Shown here one piece after another: positions 15,459 through 22,607 of a stretch of 64,000 bases of DNA (position 1 is its first letter; every line of letters starts with the position of its first letter). This DNA comes from Anaeromyxobacter sp. PSR-1 (GTDB lineage: Bacteria; Myxococcota; Myxococcia; Myxococcales; Anaeromyxobacteraceae), in assembly GCF_000964525.1 (NCBI RefSeq), contig NZ_BAZG01000002.1:1-64000 (forward strand). The letters are read 5' to 3'. The notes below the pieces were generated by a model, which did not search any database, was not told the origin of the DNA, and saw only the letters and a list, made by a program, of their open reading frames with translations. The position numbers and the translations under genes are program-made.

Positions 15459-16079
15459 ATGTCCAAGCTCCAGGTGTTCGATCCCCCGATGTGCTGCTCG
15501 ACCGGTGTCTGCGGCCCCCAGGTGGACCCCGCTCTCGTCCGCTTCGCCGCGGATCTCGACTGGCTGAAGACGAACGGCGTCGAGGTCGAGCGCTTCAACC
15601 TTTCCCAGCAGGCGGCCGCGTTCGTGGGCAATCCGGTCGTCGCGGCGGCCATCCGGGGACGGGACGACGCGCTCCCCCTCCTGCTCCTCGACGGCAAGAT
15701 CATCGCGCAGGGAAGCTATCCGGAGCGCGAGGAGCTCGCCGGGCGTGCCGGGCTCGCAGCGCCGAAGAGCATCTACGGCGAGGCCGTCCAGGAGCTGGTT
15801 GCAATCGGCGCCGCCATCGCGTCGAACTGCGAGCCGTGCTTCCGCTTCCACTACGACAAGGCCCGCAAGCTCGGGGTCTCGAAGGAGGACATGGCCCGCG
15901 CCGTCGCCACCGCCCAGATGGTGAAGGACGCCCCGGCGCGCGCGGTGCTCGCGCTCGCCCAGAGGTATCTTGGGACGGAGCCGGACGCACAGCCGGTGCC
16001 GGCCGCCTGCTGCCCGCCGGTGGACGCTGCCGCGGTGACGCGCTTGAGCCCCGCGGGCGCTCCCAAGAAGTGCTGCTGA
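15459..16079 (+). CDS. ArsD-AhpD (CMD-like) fusion protein
   Basis: A 206-aa fusion. Residues 1-105 are ArsD (PPMCCSTGVCGPQVDP). Residues 107-165 are an AhpD/carboxymuconolactone-decarboxylase-like domain with a redox CxxC and downstream His (NCEPCFRFHYDKA). A tail ends in PAACCPP and a terminal -KKCC. ArsD binds As(III); AhpD-like CxxC domains perform thiol-peroxide or disulfide chemistry. The fusion may couple metalloid capture to thiol reduction. It starts next to the arsC stop. A truncated copy of its C-terminal half lies at 17540-17803. Confidence 0.85.
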   Translation: MSKLQVFDPPMCCSTGVCGPQVDPALVRFAADLDWLKTNGVEVERFNLSQQAAAFVGNPVVAAAIRGRDDALPLLLLDGKIIAQGSYPEREELAGRAGLAAPKSIYGEAVQELVAIGAAIASNCEPCFRFHYDKARKLGVSKEDMARAVATAQMVKDAPARAVLALAQRYLGTEPDAQPVPAACCPPVDAAAVTRLSPAGAPKKCC

Positions 16080-16138
16080 GTCAGGACGTCCCGCAGCGGC
16101 TAACAGGCAGTTCGCCATCACAACCCAGAAGGATATCC

Positions 16139-16396
16139 ATGCCAACCATTCAGGTTTTTGGTACAGGGTGCGCACCCTGCAAGACCATGTTGCGCAACGT
16201 CGAGACCGCGGTCGCCGAGCTCCATCTCGACCTTCAGGTGGAGCAGGTGACGAGAGTTCAGAAGATGCTCGAGGCTGGCATCACGGGCACACCCACCTTG
16301 ATGGTCAATGGCGAGATCAAGTCCGTCGGCCGGGTGCTCGACGTGGACGCAATCAAGGCGATCCTCGGCGCTTCCCGCGCGGAGACCAGCAAGTGA
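16139..16396 (+). CDS. small thioredoxin-family redox protein
   Basis: An 85-aa glutaredoxin-like thioredoxin of the type found in archaea and ars clusters. The active site is TGCAPCKTM near residues 10-15, with a cis-proline in TGTPTLMVNGE. It is cytoplasmic with no signal. The ATG at 16139 follows AGAAGGA. It overlaps the next gene by four bases (GTGA). It probably supplies electrons to ArsC or to the ArsD-AhpD protein. Confidence 0.83.
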   Translation: MPTIQVFGTGCAPCKTMLRNVETAVAELHLDLQVEQVTRVQKMLEAGITGTPTLMVNGEIKSVGRVLDVDAIKAILGASRAETSK

Positions 16397-16830
16397 AGAC
16401 ATCCACCATCGTGGCCTCGCTCGCCATCGCCGCCGGGGTCGTCGCGCTTCCGCTGTATCTGAAGTCGAACGGGGCGCCGAGCACAGCGGCAGCGCAACCG
16501 CCGCAGTCGAGGACTCGTCTTTCGGAGACCGGAGCAGCGGTGCCCCGATTCGTCGACCTGGGCACAACGACCTGCGCACCATGCCGGGTAATGCTCGGCG
16601 TCATGCAGGATCTGGAGCGGGACTATCCCGACTCGTTGATCGTGCAGTTCATCAACGTGCAGGAAAGACCTGATGAAGCGGAACGGTATGGCATCCAAGT
16701 GATCCCGTCTCAGATCTTCTATGGCCCCGACGGACGAGAGCTGTATCGGCATACGGGCGTGTTTCGCGCTGACGCGGTGGTCGCAAAGTGGGCCGAGCTT
16801 GGATTTCCTCTCCAGCCGCGGGTGAGATAG
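16393..16830 (+). CDS. exported/membrane-anchored thioredoxin-like protein
   Basis: A 145-aa protein with an N-terminal signal-anchor (TIVASLAIAAGVVALPLYL) and a thioredoxin domain with active site TTCAPCRVM and cis-proline IPSQIFYG. Its catalytic domain should face the periplasm. The GTG start overlaps the stop of the cytoplasmic thioredoxin. The CcdA/DsbD-like gene follows with no gap, so this is probably the periplasmic acceptor of electrons passed across the membrane. Confidence 0.8.
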   Translation: MKTSTIVASLAIAAGVVALPLYLKSNGAPSTAAAQPPQSRTRLSETGAAVPRFVDLGTTTCAPCRVMLGVMQDLERDYPDSLIVQFINVQERPDEAERYGIQVIPSQIFYGPDGRELYRHTGVFRADAVVAKWAELGFPLQPRVR

Positions 16831-17526
16831 GTGGACACCCTCATCTTCTGGGTAACGGACGCGCTGAGCCGCTCCTTGGTCGTCGCGCTTGGAGCTTCAC
16901 TCGTGTGGGGCGTCTTCAGCGTGCTTCTGAGCCCGTGTCATCTGGGTACCATCCCGCTCGTCGTTGGGATGGTGGGCTCGACCAGCACGTCGCGCGGGCG
17001 CGGGCGCGGGACGTGGCTGGCGTTCTCGTTCGCAGGCGGCATGCTGGTCGCCATCGCCATCCTCGGCGGGATCGTCGCGACAGCGGGATTCGCGATGCAG
17101 GGGTTCCGTTCCATCACGAATTACGTCACCGCAGCGATCTTCGTCGTGGCGGGCCTGAATCTCGTGGGCCTCCTGCCACTGCCGCTGCCGTCGCTCGCAG
17201 TCAAGGGGACGCGCAAGGGGATGTCGGCCGCCGCGCTCATCGGGCTCGTGTTCGGCCTTGGCCTCAGCCCGTGCACGTTCGCGTTTCTGGCACCCATTCT
17301 CGGCCTGACTTTTGGCAATGCGATGACGAGCCCGCTCCGAGGGATTGCTTTGCTCGTGACGTTCGGCGTCGGTCACTGCGCAGTCATCGGGCTCGCTGGC
17401 TCGTCGACTGAGGTCGTACAGCGATACCTCGACTGGAATCAGCGGTCCAAATCACTCACCGTGCTGAAGACCGTCTGCGGCGGGTTGGTACTCGTTGCTG
17501 CGGGCGCCCTCATCTACACGGCATGA
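16831..17526 (+). CDS. ccdA: CcdA/DsbD-type transmembrane electron carrier
   Basis: A 231-aa protein with six hydrophobic segments and the two conserved membrane cysteines in proline contexts (LLSPCHLGTIP and GLSPCTFAFLAP), as in CcdA and the DsbD core. It moves reducing equivalents from a cytoplasmic thioredoxin to a periplasmic one. The GTG start abuts the exported thioredoxin gene. With the two thioredoxins it forms a complete cytoplasm-membrane-periplasm thiol relay inside the ars operon. Confidence 0.85.
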   Translation: MDTLIFWVTDALSRSLVVALGASLVWGVFSVLLSPCHLGTIPLVVGMVGSTSTSRGRGRGTWLAFSFAGGMLVAIAILGGIVATAGFAMQGFRSITNYVTAAIFVVAGLNLVGLLPLPLPSLAVKGTRKGMSAAALIGLVFGLGLSPCTFAFLAPILGLTFGNAMTSPLRGIALLVTFGVGHCAVIGLAGSSTEVVQRYLDWNQRSKSLTVLKTVCGGLVLVAAGALIYTA

Positions 17527-17539
17527 CGAGGTCGTCCAT

Positions 17540-17803
17540 GATGAGCGACAGGAAGAGCTTCGGGCAGGGATCCGCGACTTCGAAAAGGCACGGAAGCTCG
17601 TCTCGAAAGAGGACATGGCGAAGGCAGTCGCGATCGCCAAGGCTGTGAAGAAGTCTCCTTCGCGCGCAGTGCTCGAGATCGCAGAGCAGTACCTCGTCAT
17701 CCGCGTCGAGAGCGCCCCGGCGCCTGCGCACTGCTGCCCGCCTGCCGACACCGCGCCAGTCGCTCTCGGAAAGACGGTCACATCGCCAAAGAAGCGCTAC
17801 TAA
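17540..17803 (+). pseudogene. truncated copy of ArsD-AhpD C-terminal half
   Basis: The frame read here (KARKLVSKEDMAKAVAIAKA, then EIAEQYLVIR, a CCPP motif and a tail ending KKRY) aligns along its length with the C-terminal 75 residues of the ArsD-AhpD fusion at 15459-16079. The ArsD domain and the CxxC of the AhpD domain are missing. The terminal CC has become RY. There is no convincing start. It sits between ccdA and the second arsA and is best read as the scar of a tandem duplication. Confidence 0.65.
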
Positions 17804-17810
17804 GGGAGGA

Positions 17811-19550
17811 TTGGATCTGGTCCGCGCAGCCACGCGCCATCTCTTCTTCACTGGCAAGGGTGGGGTCGGAAAGACCTCCGTCGCCTGCGCCACCGCAGTG
17901 CGCCTCGCCGATATGGGCCGGCACGTGCTGCTCGTCTCGACCGACCCTGCCTCCAACCTGGACGAGGTCCTCGGCGCTTCGCTTGGCAGCCGTCCCACAT
18001 TGGTCCCGAGCGTGCCGGGTCTCTCGGCGCTGAACCTCGATCCCGAGGCGGCGGCTCACGCCTACCGGGAGCGCGTCGTTGGTCCGTACCGGCAAATCCT
18101 CCCCGCGGCGGCGGTTCGGAGCATGGAGGAGCAGCTCTCCGGTGCCTGCACCGTCGAGATCGCCGCGTTCGACGAGTTCGCCCGGCTGCTCGGTGATCCA
18201 TCGGCGACGGCCGAGTTCGATCACGTCCTGTTCGACACCGCACCCACCGGCCACACGCTCAGGCTCCTGACCCTCCCCTCCGCCTGGACGGGCTTCGTGG
18301 AGCAGAGCGCCTTCGGGACGAGCTGCCTCGGACCGCTCGCCGGCCTCGAGAAGCAGCGGAGCCTTTACGAGGAAACCGTAAAGGCGCTCTCCGATCCGGC
18401 GCGCACAACCATGGTGCTCGTGACGCGACCCGAGACCTCAGCGTTCTCGGAGGCGGCGCGCACGAGCGCGGAGCTCGAGGCTCTCGGCGTCCGCAATCAG
18501 CGCCTCGTCGTCAACGCCGTCTTCGCGGCGCGAAGCGACGATCCGCTGGCGCTCGCCCTCGACCGGCGCGGGAAAGACGCGCTGAGCTCGATGCCGCAGT
18601 CGCTACAAGCGTTACCGCGCACGACCCTGCCGCTCCGGGCTACCCCACTCCTCGGGGTCGAAGCGCTCCGGCGAATCGACGCGCCGGTCACCGTCGGGGA
18701 AGCTCCCGGCGCTCCGACCACCGATGTGCGCGGTCTGGGCCCGCTGATCGACGCGCTCGCCGCTTCGCGGCGGGGCGTCATCCTCACCATGGGCAAGGGG
18801 GGCGTCGGAAAGACCACCGTCGCAGCCGCCATAGCGGTCGAGCTAGCCCGACGCGGCCTGCGGGTGCATCTCAGCACGACGGATCCCGCCGCACACGTCG
18901 CCGACGCCGTCGGCTCCGCCGTCGCCGGGCTCACGGTCAGCCGGATCGACCCGGCCGCCGAGACCCGCGCCTACACCGCGGAGGTGATGGGCTCCGTCGG
19001 ACCGCAGCTCGACGAGAAGGGACGCGCTCTCCTGGAGGAGGACCTCCGGTCGCCTTGCACCGAGGAGGTGGCGGTGTTCCGGGCGTTCGCGCGGACCGTC
19101 GGCCAGGGCGAGGACGGCGTGGTCGTGCTCGACACCGCTCCGACCGGGCACACCATCCTACTGCTCGACGCCGCCGAGTCGTACCATCGCGAGGTCCTGC
19201 GCCAGGGCAGCCGCATGCCGGAATCGGTGAGGCAGCTGTTGCCGCGGCTCCGCGATCCGAAGTTCACCCGGATCCTGCTCGTGACCCTCCCCGAGGCGAC
19301 TCCGGTCCACGAGGCCCAGGCGCTGCAGGAGGATCTCGCCCGGGCCGAGATCGCGCCGTTCGCCTGGGTCGTGAACCAGAGCCTCGCGCGCGTGGCCACC
19401 CGGGACCCCGTGTTGGCGGCTCGCCGCGCCACGGAGGGCCCCTATCTCGACGAGGTCCGCGCGCTCTCCAGGCGAATGGCGGTGGTCGACCTGGCCGCAG
19501 AGTCCCCGAGAGGAGCCGCTCGCCTGCTCGGCCTGGTGGCACCGGAATAG
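17811..19550 (+). CDS. arsA: ArsA arsenite efflux ATPase, second copy
   Basis: A 579-aa ArsA closely similar to that at 10583. It has two Walker A motifs (GKGGVGKT), two DTAPTGHT signatures, and the three As(III) cysteines (SGACTVEIAAFDEF, TSCLGPLAGL, RSPCTEEVAVF). It should power the nearby Acr3. The start is odd: TTG 17811 sits directly on the GGGAGGA ribosome site (17804-17810). The next in-frame candidate at normal spacing is a CTG at 17817. Both give nearly the same N-terminus before HLFFTGKGG. Confidence 0.92.
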   Translation: MDLVRAATRHLFFTGKGGVGKTSVACATAVRLADMGRHVLLVSTDPASNLDEVLGASLGSRPTLVPSVPGLSALNLDPEAAAHAYRERVVGPYRQILPAAAVRSMEEQLSGACTVEIAAFDEFARLLGDPSATAEFDHVLFDTAPTGHTLRLLTLPSAWTGFVEQSAFGTSCLGPLAGLEKQRSLYEETVKALSDPARTTMVLVTRPETSAFSEAARTSAELEALGVRNQRLVVNAVFAARSDDPLALALDRRGKDALSSMPQSLQALPRTTLPLRATPLLGVEALRRIDAPVTVGEAPGAPTTDVRGLGPLIDALAASRRGVILTMGKGGVGKTTVAAAIAVELARRGLRVHLSTTDPAAHVADAVGSAVAGLTVSRIDPAAETRAYTAEVMGSVGPQLDEKGRALLEEDLRSPCTEEVAVFRAFARTVGQGEDGVVVLDTAPTGHTILLLDAAESYHREVLRQGSRMPESVRQLLPRLRDPKFTRILLVTLPEATPVHEAQALQEDLARAEIAPFAWVVNQSLARVATRDPVLAARRATEGPYLDEVRALSRRMAVVDLAAESPRGAARLLGLVAPE

Positions 19551-19571
19551 GAATGCCAACATCAGGGCGCC

Positions 19572-20183
19572 ATGCTCTCTGAACCGCGTGGGCTCAGCAT
19601 CGAAGCTCTTCCCGAAAGGTACGGCGAACGCATCCACCGCTACCTGGAGCGCCTGGTCGGCACGACGGACGCCGACGATCTCGCGCAGGACGTGTTCGAG
19701 AAGGCGCAGCGCGCCGTCGGCACCTTCCGGGGCGGCTCGCGCGTCCTGACGTGGCTCTATCGCATCGCAACGAACGCGGCCATCGACCGGTTGAGGACCG
19801 CCGAACGGAACCTCGAGGTCGCGCTACACGACGACGAAGCCGACCCGTTTGACGCGGCGCGCTCCGCGGAGGCGGCGCACGAGCGTTCTCTCGACGGCGA
19901 GTTGGACCGCACGCGCATGAGGGCGTGCATCCTGGACGTAGTCGAGCAGCTCCCCACCAGCCAGCGTGCTGCGATCCTGCTCGGGGAGCTTCGCGGTTTC
20001 AGCGACCGCGAGCTCGCCGACGCGCTCGGCGTGTCACTCGGAGCCGCAAAGATCCGGCTACATCGAGCGCGCAGGGCGCTGAAGGCCGCCCTGGAGGGCG
20101 CCTGCACCTTCGAGCGCGACGAGCAGAACGAGTTCGCCTGCGCCCCCAAGCCCGGGCTCGTCTCGCTCGCCCGCGGCAAGTAG
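19572..20183 (+). CDS. ECF-type RNA polymerase sigma factor
   Basis: A 203-aa sigma-70 family factor with region 2 (DADDLAQDVFEKAQRAVGTF) and region 4 (LGELRGFSDRELADALGVSLGAAKIRLHRARRAL), and no region 3: the ECF layout. It ends with an extra 30-residue tail containing two cysteines. No obvious transmembrane anti-sigma factor follows; two small Cys/Met-containing proteins do. It lies 21 bases after arsA and may be part of that transcript, extending the arsenic response to other promoters. Confidence 0.85.
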   Translation: MLSEPRGLSIEALPERYGERIHRYLERLVGTTDADDLAQDVFEKAQRAVGTFRGGSRVLTWLYRIATNAAIDRLRTAERNLEVALHDDEADPFDAARSAEAAHERSLDGELDRTRMRACILDVVEQLPTSQRAAILLGELRGFSDRELADALGVSLGAAKIRLHRARRALKAALEGACTFERDEQNEFACAPKPGLVSLARGK

Positions 20184-20271
20184 ACGACCCGTATCCTTTC
20201 CCGGGTCCCGTCCGTCCACGGAGGAGACGCACCCTTTCGCCTCGAGATGAATCGGGGCAGGAGGAAGTCCC

Positions 20272-20487
20272 ATGCCGTGGTGTGGTTACTGGGGAACGAC
20301 GGGCACTGCTTACTGGTGGGTCCTGCCGCTCATCGGCCTCGTCTTCATGGCCGTCATGTTCTTCGCCTGCTTCCGCGGCTTGGGATGCATGTGCGGGGGG
20401 CGCCGCGGGTTCGCGGGTGACCGACCTAGGGCGCGAGGTCGAGAGCCAGAGGAACACGGGCCGGGAAGGCCGCGCAACCCAAGCTGA
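20272..20487 (+). CDS. small Cys-rich membrane protein
   Basis: A 71-aa protein with one long hydrophobic segment (WWVLPLIGLVFMAVMFFACF) flanked by cysteines: C4 outside, then CMCGG just after. The C-terminal part is basic. The ATG has a strong ribosome site (GGAGGAAG). By position after an ECF sigma gene it could be a small membrane sensor or regulator, but no family is recognised. Confidence 0.55.
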   Translation: MPWCGYWGTTGTAYWWVLPLIGLVFMAVMFFACFRGLGCMCGGRRGFAGDRPRARGREPEEHGPGRPRNPS

Positions 20488-20497
20488 GGAGAAGAGC

Positions 20498-20770
20498 ATG
20501 GATCCGAAGAGAGACAACCCGCCGCGGGAACCGATGAACTGCTCGTCCATGATGCAACAGATGATGGAGAGGATGCGCATCACCAGCGAGTGCAGCCCGG
20601 CCGCGATGTGCCAGCGCATCATGGCCCCGTTCAGAACGACGTCGGAGGGCGAGGCGGAGACAACGCCCGCGCCCCCCACGTCGCCCGAGGAGCGATCCCG
20701 AGGCGAAGACGGCGACCTGCGCCACGGTTACTGCGGTCAGCAGCCTGAGCGCGCGCCGAAGGGCACGTAG
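20498..20770 (+). CDS. small Met/Cys-rich protein
   Basis: A 90-aa hydrophilic protein. Its central part is unusually rich in methionine and cysteine (MNCSSMMQQMMERMR, then SECSPAAMCQRIM), a composition seen in soft-metal (copper, silver) binding proteins. The C-terminal third is low-complexity and acidic, ending in a GYCGQQ stretch. The ATG follows AGGAGAAGAG, 10 bases after the previous gene. Metal binding is inferred from composition only. Confidence 0.5.
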   Translation: MDPKRDNPPREPMNCSSMMQQMMERMRITSECSPAAMCQRIMAPFRTTSEGEAETTPAPPTSPEERSRGEDGDLRHGYCGQQPERAPKGT

Positions 20771-21057
20771 CCGCCGTCTGCGTCCTCGGCTCGGCTCGCG
20801 CTCACAGACTGACGGCATCATGGGCTCTCGGACGGCGTGGGCCGGTGGCGTGGCGGCAGTGAAGAACGGGAATCAACTGATCTCGGCGTTAGCCGTCTAG
20901 CCAGCCCGAGCGACTTCAGCAGGCCCTGGGCGGCAGGCAGGTCCGCGGTCGTGCGGATGGACTCGCCGCACTCAGGGTCCACGCGAATCTCGCAAAATGC
21001 AGGCCGCCGGAGACGTGGTCATCTCGATAGCGTACTTCACCACCAGGATGACGAGTG

Positions 21058-21435
21058 TCAGTCGCCGTAGATCGCCTGCTCGGCGGCGCGGCGAAACGCG
21101 AGTGGCCGGGACATGTGCGCGAAGCCTTGTCGCCCACCACCCACGCCGACGACGAGGACCGAACCGTAGCCGAGGATGCGAGCAGCGACGTTCTGCTCGA
21201 CGCGGATCGACTCGAACCGGCTCAGCGGCAGCTCGAACGTCCGACGGCTCAGCCAACCGTTCGCGATGACGATGCGCCGGCTCGTGACGACGGCCTCGCA
21301 CGTCAGCCATCGCACAAGCGGGAGGACTAAGAGCGTCAGGAGCGACGATGGGCGGAGGAAGATCGTCCAGTGCAGGCGCGCACGGTGGAGGATGCGCTCC
21401 TCGGGGGCGGTCACGATGGAATCGATGTACCTCAT
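21058..21435 (-). CDS. PH-domain (bPH2/DUF304) membrane protein
   Basis: A 125-aa protein with a short N-terminal part, one hydrophobic hairpin (PSSLLTLLVLPLVRWLT) and a bacterial PH-like domain (VVTSRRIVIANGWLSRRTFELPLSRFESIRVEQ). This is the layout of YdbS/YdbT-type proteins of unknown function, here in short form with one hydrophobic region. It is the last gene of a four-gene minus-strand run. The 287 bases on its right-hand side to 20771 show nothing clear. Confidence 0.7.
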   Translation of the reverse strand: MRYIDSIVTAPEERILHRARLHWTIFLRPSSLLTLLVLPLVRWLTCEAVVTSRRIVIANGWLSRRTFELPLSRFESIRVEQNVAARILGYGSVLVVGVGGGRQGFAHMSRPLAFRRAAEQAIYGD

Positions 21436-21457
21436 GCGTCCTCCCGCGCCCCGTACT

Positions 21458-22198
21458 TCACCAGACGATACCCGCCCGCAGCGGGAGATTCACCGACCAC
21501 GGAACTCGCGCGCCGGGCTCGACCTGAAGGCCGGCGCCGGCGGCGGCGATCCACCTGTTGCCAAACCGGTATTCGACGAGCAGCGCGGCGCCCCCATGGA
21601 ACACCGTCTCGGAGACGTCGGACAGCGGGATCGTGAAAGCAACGCCGGTCGGCACATGCGCGATCCTACGGTACTGGTGTGACGTGAACCCGGCCTCCAC
21701 CTCGAGCACTGGCGCGAGGTGGAGGCCGGTATCGAGGCGGTAAAGCGCGAGGGCGCCCAGCCCGACCGAACGGTGGTCCAGGTACACGTCCCCAGTGGAG
21801 ACGCTGCCATCCGGCATGTTCAGACGAACGTCCGCGAGATGAACGTCGGAGGCTATGCTCCCTCGGATCCGCCCGCCGACGTGCCAGGTGTTCGTTAGGC
21901 CATAGTAGGCGCTCAGGTCGATCGCGCCAGTGTACGCGGTCGCCGAGCCGGACCCGCTCGCCGGCAGATCGTAGTGGCTCACGGCAGGCGCATATCCGAC
22001 GACGGTGAACAGCTCCTTCAGGTCAGCCTGCGCTGGGCGTGCAACGAAGACACCGAGCACCAACAGGAGGACGCGGCTCCAGCGGCGAGCGCAACGGACC
22101 TCGCCGCGCTCGTCGCGAAGGACGCTAGCCCGTGCGAACGTCGCGGCGGCCGCGCGGACTCCGATTGCGGGGCGACTGGATGGCGTCCGGGTCGTCAC
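21458..22198 (-). CDS. outer-membrane-like beta-barrel protein
   Basis: About 246 aa. After an unusually long N-terminal region comes a signal-peptide-like stretch (LLLVLGVFVARPAQA). The rest is rich in alternating beta-strands ending in an aromatic residue (LRAGIVW at the C-terminus), typical of outer-membrane barrels. The GTG start at 22198 overlaps the stop of the lipoprotein gene upstream (GTGA); a later unmarked start is possible. No specific family is recognised. Confidence 0.55.
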   Translation of the reverse strand: MTTRTPSSRPAIGVRAAAATFARASVLRDERGEVRCARRWSRVLLLVLGVFVARPAQADLKELFTVVGYAPAVSHYDLPASGSGSATAYTGAIDLSAYYGLTNTWHVGGRIRGSIASDVHLADVRLNMPDGSVSTGDVYLDHRSVGLGALALYRLDTGLHLAPVLEVEAGFTSHQYRRIAHVPTGVAFTIPLSDVSETVFHGGAALLVEYRFGNRWIAAAGAGLQVEPGARVPWSVNLPLRAGIVW

Positions 22199-22593
22199 GG
22201 ATTGTGACCGATGGCGAAGCAGCAGATCTCGGCGTTCGCGCCGAAGTTCTGGTCGGGGACGGCGCCGAACGCCGCCCACGTGCAGGTCCAGCCGGGGAGC
22301 GCGTTCAGATCGCTCCAGTTCAGCGGCTCGCTTCGAGCGAGGTAGAGGCCGGACGGGAGCTCCGGCGCCTCGCATGCGCCTTGCCACGGGATGTCCGAGG
22401 TCGCATCGCAGGTGATCGACGTCGTGAGATTCGAGGCGTTCAGAATTGCGCCGCTGCTACGGCAATAGAGCTTCGTACGGTCCGCTGGAGGACCGGGAGG
22501 GCCCTGCGGACCCTCTGGACCGGTGCCGCCGCAGGCTGCCGCCGAGATCGCAAGAGCGAGCGCGACGCCACGATGCGCGTGATGACGATGCAT
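22195..22593 (-). CDS. lipoprotein with collagen-like linker
   Basis: A 132-aa predicted lipoprotein. The signal peptide ends in a lipobox-like ISAAAC-G, followed by a short Gly-Pro-X repeat (GPEGPQGPPGPP). A C-terminal domain has several cysteines (LYCRSS, ITCD, GACEAPE, WTCTW, ICCF) that probably form disulfides. The ATG at 22593 follows GGGAGGT. It lies between the large lipoprotein and the barrel-like protein and is translationally coupled to the latter. Unknown function. Confidence 0.6.
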   Translation of the reverse strand: MHRHHAHRGVALALAISAAACGGTGPEGPQGPPGPPADRTKLYCRSSGAILNASNLTTSITCDATSDIPWQGACEAPELPSGLYLARSEPLNWSDLNALPGWTCTWAAFGAVPDQNFGANAEICCFAIGHNP

Positions 22594-22607
22594 CGGTGGA
22601 CCTCCCA

